64,000 nucleotides of DNA from Carposina sasakii. Taxonomy: Eukaryota; Arthropoda; Insecta; Lepidoptera; Carposinidae. Under the pieces are notes generated by a model. The model worked only from the letters and a program-made list of their open reading frames with translations. It ran no database searches and was not told where the DNA came from. The position numbers and the translations under genes are program-made. Position 1 is the stretch's first letter, and each line of letters begins with the position of its first letter. The DNA lies in contig CP053169.1 of the NCBI GenBank assembly GCA_014607495.2, forward strand, positions 6,572,001 to 6,636,000, in the 5' to 3' direction. Shown here one piece after another: positions 58,440 to 64,000 of the stretch.

Positions 58440-59215
58440 CGCCAAACCTTAGTCGATACAGTAGCAGTACTCCGACGTGTGAGACAGGGTGACGTAATAT
58501 CCCCGAAACTTTTCACCAACGCGATGGAGGATGTCTTCAAGACGCTACAGTGGGATGGACTAGGCATCAACGTCAATGATGAATGTCTCACGCATCTCCG
58601 CTTTGCAGACGATATAGTTTTGATGGCTGAATCTATTGCTGTCTTTTGCTGCCTCGAGGCGTGTGGGATCGAGAATCTGGACAAGACCAAGGTAATGTTC
58701 AATCGACACATCATCCCTGAGCCGATATCCGTCAAAGGTAGCCCTAGAAGTTGTTCAGAATTATGTATACAGCAGTTGGGAAGACAACTTCGTGAAGAGT
58801 GCAGCTTGGGTTAAGTTGCGTCGAGTCATCCTTGCCACAATGCCTCAAGACGGTGTTCGATGGACCAGCCATGGTGGAACCTAACGGTGTAGCTCACTGA
58901 TTGCATGTCACAGAGAGCCTGCTCGGATCTCGCAAATGGAGAAAGTCCGAAACGAGATTATCCGGCAGAAGACCAAAGTGACCGACATAGTCTCGAAATG
59001 TAGCAGACTGAAGTAGCACTCTGTCGTAGAACCGATGGACAGTGGAGTAAACGGGTTCTCGAAAGACCGCGCCCCGGCAAGCGTCGTTGGACGCCCTCCG
59101 GCCAAATGGACCGATGACTTAAAGAGGACGGCTGGTAGTGATTGGCAAAAACGCGAGATCGAGCCATGTGGCGTACATCGAGCAGTGGACTGCAATAGGC
59201 TGACGACGACTGTTT
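58440..59215 (+). pseudogene. RTE-type LINE fragment, related to the copy at 42-44 kb
   Basis: Reverse-transcriptase palm region [18 protein letters not shown], then [20 protein letters not shown], close in wording to the 42-44 kb element but retaining RQGDV where that copy has RQEDV. After 58650 the frame degrades; the C-terminal region is only traceable in patches (VGRPPAKWTDDLKRTAGSDW at about 59085-59145). It ends in the common tail 'gcagtggactgcaatagg' (about 59180-59200). 5'-truncated and dead. Confidence 0.75.
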
Positions 59216-59569
59216 GAAACATGTCGCCCACCGTCGGGCCCTATACCTACTCTCTATATATTAGAGTTCTATTATGGTCAACTACTGGTACATCTGCGGT
59301 CACAACTAATGGCACGTTTTTATTTTATGAATTGATATTCTAAAAAGTGCTAATCGTAATATTTATTTATTCGGCGTAAAGTTCACACAATCATTTAATG
59401 TATTAATATTTGAAGGAAGTATAAACCTAGTCTTGGTTATCCAGTACACAGTAGTAAAAAGCGCTTAGCTGGTCAACTGCACACTAAAATCCGAGTTGTA
59501 AGTTATACATAGATACGAATACACAGAGGGGTATATGTTAGATATTTTACTTTCAGAATATACCGGATG

Positions 59570-60062
59570 ATTTTTGGTCGTAACGTTCCCGTTCTCCTCA
59601 TCATCACGATCATTTTTCTCCATGGAAGCATACCTGGGAAGTGTCTGGTTTCCAAAATATTAGGGTTTTTTGCGTTTTTCAGGTTTCAACTGTCTATAAA
59701 AAAACGAACATAAATACTAGACACTATCGCCATTCGACTAACCGTTTAGGATCTATATCGTATAAGGTTCTATTTTCTTTTATTATGAGTTGAAACTATA
59801 CCGACTGCGCGACGCATTCTGTGTTTAACAGCCTCCTTTGACATATAAGTTTTTATTCCTCTTAGTCCGGCGAGTGTCACTAAAGACATGACGTTAGTGA
59901 AAATATAATATGGCGACTACTGGACGCCATTTTGTGAATGAAAAAAATTTAAGTCGACAAATTATATCGAGTGGGGTATCGTTGAATAGGTATTTAAAAA
60001 TATTTTTTAGGTTTCAACATTTTTCGATTCGACTAACCGTTTAGGATCTATATCGATTGAAA
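59570..60062 (+). repeat. Repeat with duplicated ctaaccgtttaggatctata
   Basis: 'catacctgggaagtgtctgg' and 'ccaaaatattaggg' match 35240-35275. Inside this copy 'gactaaccgtttaggatct' appears at about 59737 and again at about 60030, each preceded by 'cgattc' or 'cattc'. Noncoding. Confidence 0.5.
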
Positions 60063-60261
60063 CAACAATTCTCACATACAAGTTTTTAGACAGCAGCAAG
60101 ATGAAAATTTCTTGCTGCCGAGCATGTTGAGCATGTTTCTTGAAGCGTATCTATTAGTAGCTAGGTACTCATAACAAAAAAGTATAAAATAAAAAACATT
60201 ATTAAAAAAATCCAAAAACCCGACTGCATAAAAAATAAACAAATAATGTACATAATAATTA

Positions 60262-60412
60262 ATAAGCCAGGATCCATTGAAATATTAGCTTGGCTATCGG
60301 ATAATGGATCCCGACTGTTCAGTTGCTATGTTACGATCATTATAAAATATTTTATGTTCTTCAATAGTATTAATTCCATAATAATATTATAGAATTCTAG
60401 ACCACCGGACAT
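60262..60412. repeat. Left member of an inverted repeat pair
   Basis: Runs from 'aagccaggatccattgaaat' to 'ctagaccaccggacat'. The reverse complement is at 63770-63915. Within the copy, ggatccatt and aatggatcc form a small palindrome. Confidence 0.75.
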
Positions 60413-61939
60413 CTAAGGCTTGGTTCTTTTAATGTAGGTGGAATAGGTGGGGTATTAAGCATGGATTAATGAAATTATAATAAACACGGCTACTTACTAA
60501 ATACAACATAAACCTGTGTAAACCTTATAATACTTAAAGAAAGTGAGTGGTAATAAATTGCATATATATGTCAATGATATAGAAATAGGGGCAATTCTCT
60601 TATATATGGAAATCAATTTCAAATGGAATGTACGCTTATCAACTTGCTAAATTCATACAGATTAGGGGAAAGTGGGGTATTTGGGAACTACTTAAACCCT
60701 GAAAATTAACATCAACTTTTAAACTTTTATCCAGAAATAACTCACTTTTGGATAAACTATATAAAAATTAAGAAAATAAAAAACATTGGTGTTCGTATTT
60801 ACCCGATATCGTGTGGGGTAATTTAGATCAGTCCGCGGTGGAGACACGAACCATATGGGGTAATTGCGAACGACATACTTAAGTCTTAATAAGTAGGTGA
60901 TATAATTATTTAGTTTAGCACAAATCACACGTAACGTAATTTATCATGTTCCCAGGTAATGCAAATGACGCACCTAACGCAATAATGCAACGTTCCTAAT
61001 TACCCGAACTTGGAAAGTCGAAACAAAATGACCGTTACTCGCAATATTAGTGGCGGTGAACTTAAAACTACTTGGAATTTATAAACTGATAGTACATGGA
61101 AGATGGCAACAAAATATGTTATCATAAACCTCAAAAATATCCTTTTTGTGCTGATTTTTACATGCGACAAAAATTGTAACAAAATTACGTAAAAGATTAT
61201 TTGACTCACCGTGACGAAATGCGTGCATCTTCTCACTCGCACTTTTGCGGGCATACAAGGGCTGGCAAGCGCATCAGCTTAGATGTGTACGGGCGATGTA
61301 ATGCGGGAGGTTTATTTGATATTCAACTGTTCTCAATTACCCGCCGTTCTCAATTACCCCACCTTCCCCTATGTTATTTTCTGAGCACGAGCACAGCAAG
61401 CCCAAACATAATTCATAAATTTTTGCACTCTTGTTTACTAACTACTTATAAAAGAACAGTAACTAACTAACACACTAGAATGAAATATGGGATTACGAAT
61501 TTAATACAAATGGGGTGTTTTGAAGAGATCTTCTTAGAAATTTATTTCTTGGATATATCTAAGTACTTTTACTTTATCGGTATCCATTTTACAGCAATCA
61601 GATGGACATTAATTTATAAATGTGGAAATTTGTGAGAATGTGAAAGTGTTTGGATATCATTCTTCCGCCGGACCGGATTTTGATGAACGAAAGCATTTAT
61701 ACTCGTACTTATAGCTAGTGTTACATTAGAATAACTATATTCCAATAGAAAATATACGGTCTCCCGCACAAAGATACCTACGAGCGTCAACATCCATTTC
61801 ACAAATTAAAATATTTAAATAAAACGTAGATCATGGTGCTTAGCTTAGAGAATGTAACATCGTTTGGCATTGACGTTCGTTGTCGCAACACTCCCACCAA
61901 CAGCGGTAAGGCTTCCAACACGTGAATACGTTCCTATTG
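60413..61939. other. Intergenic stretch
   Basis: No family recognised. Short words 'ggggtaattgcgaac' and 'caattaccc' recur at 60660-61380 in both directions (for example 'attaccccaccttcccct'), suggesting an old repeat with inverted ends 'ggggaaagtggggta' / 'taccccaccttcccc' at about 60665 and 61355. Confidence 0.4.
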
Positions 61940-62205
61940 GACAAACAAGAGAGTGTACATCGGAAGAGTGGATGGAAGGGTTGGAAGAGGAAGACCTCGC
62001 CGGACTTTCACCGATCAAATTGGTGAAATTCTAGAGAAAGGTCAGGTCAAAAGTACCCTAAACCGACGAGCGTGCATAAAGAATATCATGAAAGTAGATG
62101 AAGCGAAAGAGGTGTGTCAGGACAGAGCAAGTGGAGATCTGTGATCTCTGCCTCCCCTTTGGGATACAGGCGTAATTTTATATATGTATGTAGATAGATA
62201 GATAA
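61940..62205 (+). pseudogene. LINE C-terminal relic
   Basis: A short frame reads [20 protein letters not shown], the basic C-terminal motif of several non-LTR retrotransposons, and is followed by a tail 'gggatacaggcgtaatttta' like that at 51340. Truncated; about 250 bases from the 3' end of the second GMC gene. Confidence 0.5.
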
Positions 62206-62448
62206 AATTATTTATTGTTAGTAGGTACTACAGAAAACATTATCTACAAGGGCAAGCTTATGTATGTATGCATGTATTGGAGAAAACGTATCGGATCCGA
62301 TAGAAAAACAATGTTACTTTCCCTTACCCAACGTTATCTAATTTTAAAGCGACAATATACAATATTAGAGATCAGAAATTAACACAGCAGACAAAATAAA
62401 ACATTAGCCAGTCCAGTGTGATTCAGGTCAGGAAGATCGGTGCGAAGT

Positions 62449-62564
62449 CTACTTCCAGGTGTCCTTTATGTTGGCAGCTCCTCGCTCAGCTACCATCATG
62501 ATAGGTCCTTGAGGATTGCCCGTCACCGGAGTCGGGGTGACAGACGCATCTATGACTCGAAGAC
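62449..62564 (-). CDS. Terminal exon of a second GMC oxidoreductase gene
   Basis: On the minus strand an AG acceptor (62565-62566) is followed by an exon encoding [18 protein letters not shown], then QGPIMMVAERGAANIKDTWK and a stop at 62449-62451. It aligns residue by residue with the last exon of the GMC gene at 33597-33760 ([18 protein letters not shown]...) and starts in the same phase (G|GT). Both keep the Gly-Asn-Pro-Gln-Gly FAD-site motif. Upstream exons would lie to the right of this one; I recognised none in 62.6-64.0 kb, so they are probably outside the window. TTTATT at 62211-62216 is a candidate polyadenylation signal. This exon is open and conserved, but whether the whole gene is intact cannot be seen. 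Confidence 0.82.
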
Positions 62565-62599
62565 CTGGTTAACGAACAGATAATATTAGGAGATACTCT

Positions 62600-63676
62600 T
62601 ATCAGTATACTAGAAGTATACAGGGCGTAAATGTCAGCCAGGAAAATTTTAACACCTTCATTCCACATCCATAATCAGCTCAGCAGCTGTCGTTTGTTGG
62701 TCGACGTCGACATCGTCGTGAGTCGTGTAGGTGACTCACGACGATGCTCCCCTGGAGGGAAAACGCGCTAAATGACAACCTTTTTACCTTTCAACCTAAG
62801 GAGATACCAAATGGTAATGGTTTAGCCGGTTTACCCGATTTAGCTTTGGTTTGGCTGTCAATTGACAGCGTTTCAGAAATTATCAATGTCTATTTTGGCT
62901 TAACGTTGTCAAAATTGAACTTGGTATATAAGTACGAAATTAGCATAACATAACGTACTTGGGTAAGGTTTAGCTTTGGTAAATACGTTCAACAATAGCG
63001 CGTATGCCCTGCTAGTTCGAAATACCTGCATAGGGAATATGCGTCTGACACAAAAACTTTACAAATACAAACCGAGTAGTGCAAAAATAACATCAATCGG
63101 TTAGTTAATACCAAAGTTACAGAAGTTTAAAAGTTTGAAAAATTTAACGAAAAAAATTTTACAACATAAAAAGCTATAAAAAGAGTCAAGACATACAATT
63201 TTACCCATATTTTGAATTATCTCATTGATTTAATAAATTTAGATTTAATATCTGCACCTACTAGGTAATAAACAATTTTTATTGACAACAATACACAAAA
63301 TATAAAATATTACGTTTATAAAATAAGATTGCATTTTTTCCCCATACTAATTTGAGACGGTTGGTCAAAGTCTTTGCCATTTTTGTACGGAGCAAACGGA
63401 GCGTTTCAAAAACATTTTGCTGGCTCGTATTTTTGAATTGCTGTAAATCCAAAATGGTTAAAGTTAGATATGCCATTCCAAGGACAAACTTTATTCATTT
63501 TTTACGTAGAATATAAAAATGAAATAAAAAAAATTCATGCATATACCCTATTACACATTACATTACAGATTATGTAAAGTAAATCCTAGGTAAATCAATC
63601 AATCATCAGTCAAATAAAATGCCACAGGTAGATAAGAGTATTCAATAATAACACAAAACGATTTGCAATACATTGG
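62600..63676. other. Probable intron of the second GMC gene
   Basis: No exon of the GMC family was recognised here. A small palindrome around 62710-62745 (gtcgtgagtc / gactcacgac) is the only structure noted. Confidence 0.4.
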
Positions 63677-63769
63677 TTTTAGTTGTTAGTTAGTTGGTTC
63701 GGTAATTAGAACTAACTTGAATAATAATAAAAAAACTGAAAAGATGAAAACAAGTACTTATATGTCCGG

Positions 63770-63934
63770 TGGTCTAGAATTCTATAATATTATTATGAAA
63801 TGAATACTATTAAAGAACATAAAATATTTTCTAATGATCGTAACATAACAACTGAACAGTCGGGATCCATTATCCGACAGCCAAGCTAATATTTCAATGG
63901 ATCCTGGCTGTTCAGTTTTTATGTTACGATCACT
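63770..63934. repeat. Right member of an inverted repeat pair, itself a foldback
   Basis: Begins 'atgtccggtggtctagaatt' and passes through gatccattatccgaca. The part 63836-63934 folds on itself: tgatcgtaacataac ... ggatccatt pairs with aatggatcc ... ttatgttacgatca. MITE-like. Confidence 0.7.
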
Positions 63935-64000
63935 AGAAGTTTATGAGTGGGCCGAGTGGCTGGAAGAAAAATGTTTAAAATAAATAAATCCGGCAACTGG

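Noticed and set aside
58391..58735. 114-residue minus-strand protein
   Set aside because: Antisense shadow of the reverse-transcriptase fragment.
61201..61470. 89-residue plus-strand protein
   Set aside because: Low-complexity chance frame in repeat DNA without family features.

Overview
The window looks like nuclear DNA of a moth or butterfly (Lepidoptera). It is AT-rich, its genes are split by GT/AG introns, and the DNA between exons is crowded with repeats of lepidopteran type: Helitron-like elements ending in CTAG, tRNA-derived SINEs, RTE-type LINE remnants and many small inverted-repeat (MITE) elements. Nothing prokaryotic was seen: no operons and no CRISPR array. The species was not identified.

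Six protein-coding loci are supported. From left to right: (1) the last five coding exons of a class I phosphatidylinositol transfer protein (vibrator type, + strand, 2449-10630), whose N-terminal exons lie before the window; (2) PIG-L, the GlcNAc-PI de-N-acetylase of GPI-anchor synthesis (- strand, four exons, 19950-23147); (3) a VPS37-type ESCRT-I subunit (+, 23877-24944); (4) a mitochondrial J protein of DNAJC30 type (-, 25968-27512); (5) the non-muscle myosin regulatory light chain spaghetti squash (+, 29561-31562); (6) an insect GMC oxidoreductase of the glucose-dehydrogenase family (-, 33597-51888), inflated to about 18 kb by transposons in its introns. The terminal exon of a second, paralogous GMC gene lies at 62449-62564 (-), so a GMC cluster probably continues to the right.

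Genes 2-5 form a compact housekeeping block. PIG-L/VPS37 and DNAJC30/sqh are head-to-head pairs, VPS37 and DNAJC30 are convergent, and both head-to-head promoter gaps carry the same MITE family. The genes share no pathway; they are simply neighbours. Exon joins for genes 1-5 were checked by hand for reading phase and give complete frames: 291 aa for PIG-L, 216 aa for VPS37, 241 aa for DNAJC30 and 174 aa for sqh. The GMC gene joins cleanly through ten coding exons, but the link to its last exon is unresolved.

The rest (1-2400, 10.7-19.9 kb, 32-33.5 kb, and most of 39.7-64 kb) is repeat-rich DNA with no cellular gene that I can recognise. It holds LINE pieces (jockey-like endonuclease at 37.85-38.7 kb; RTE-type copies at 42.1-44.4, 54.6-55.9 and 58.4-59.2 kb; an antisense remnant at 21.1-21.7 kb), two pogo/Tigger-like transposase remnants, hAT-like elements, Helitrons, SINEs and MITEs. 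I found no convincing previously undescribed system. The most interesting points are the shared MITE in two bidirectional promoters, the long inverted repeat beside sqh, the unresolved 3' end of the GMC gene, and several insertions with readable target-site duplications.
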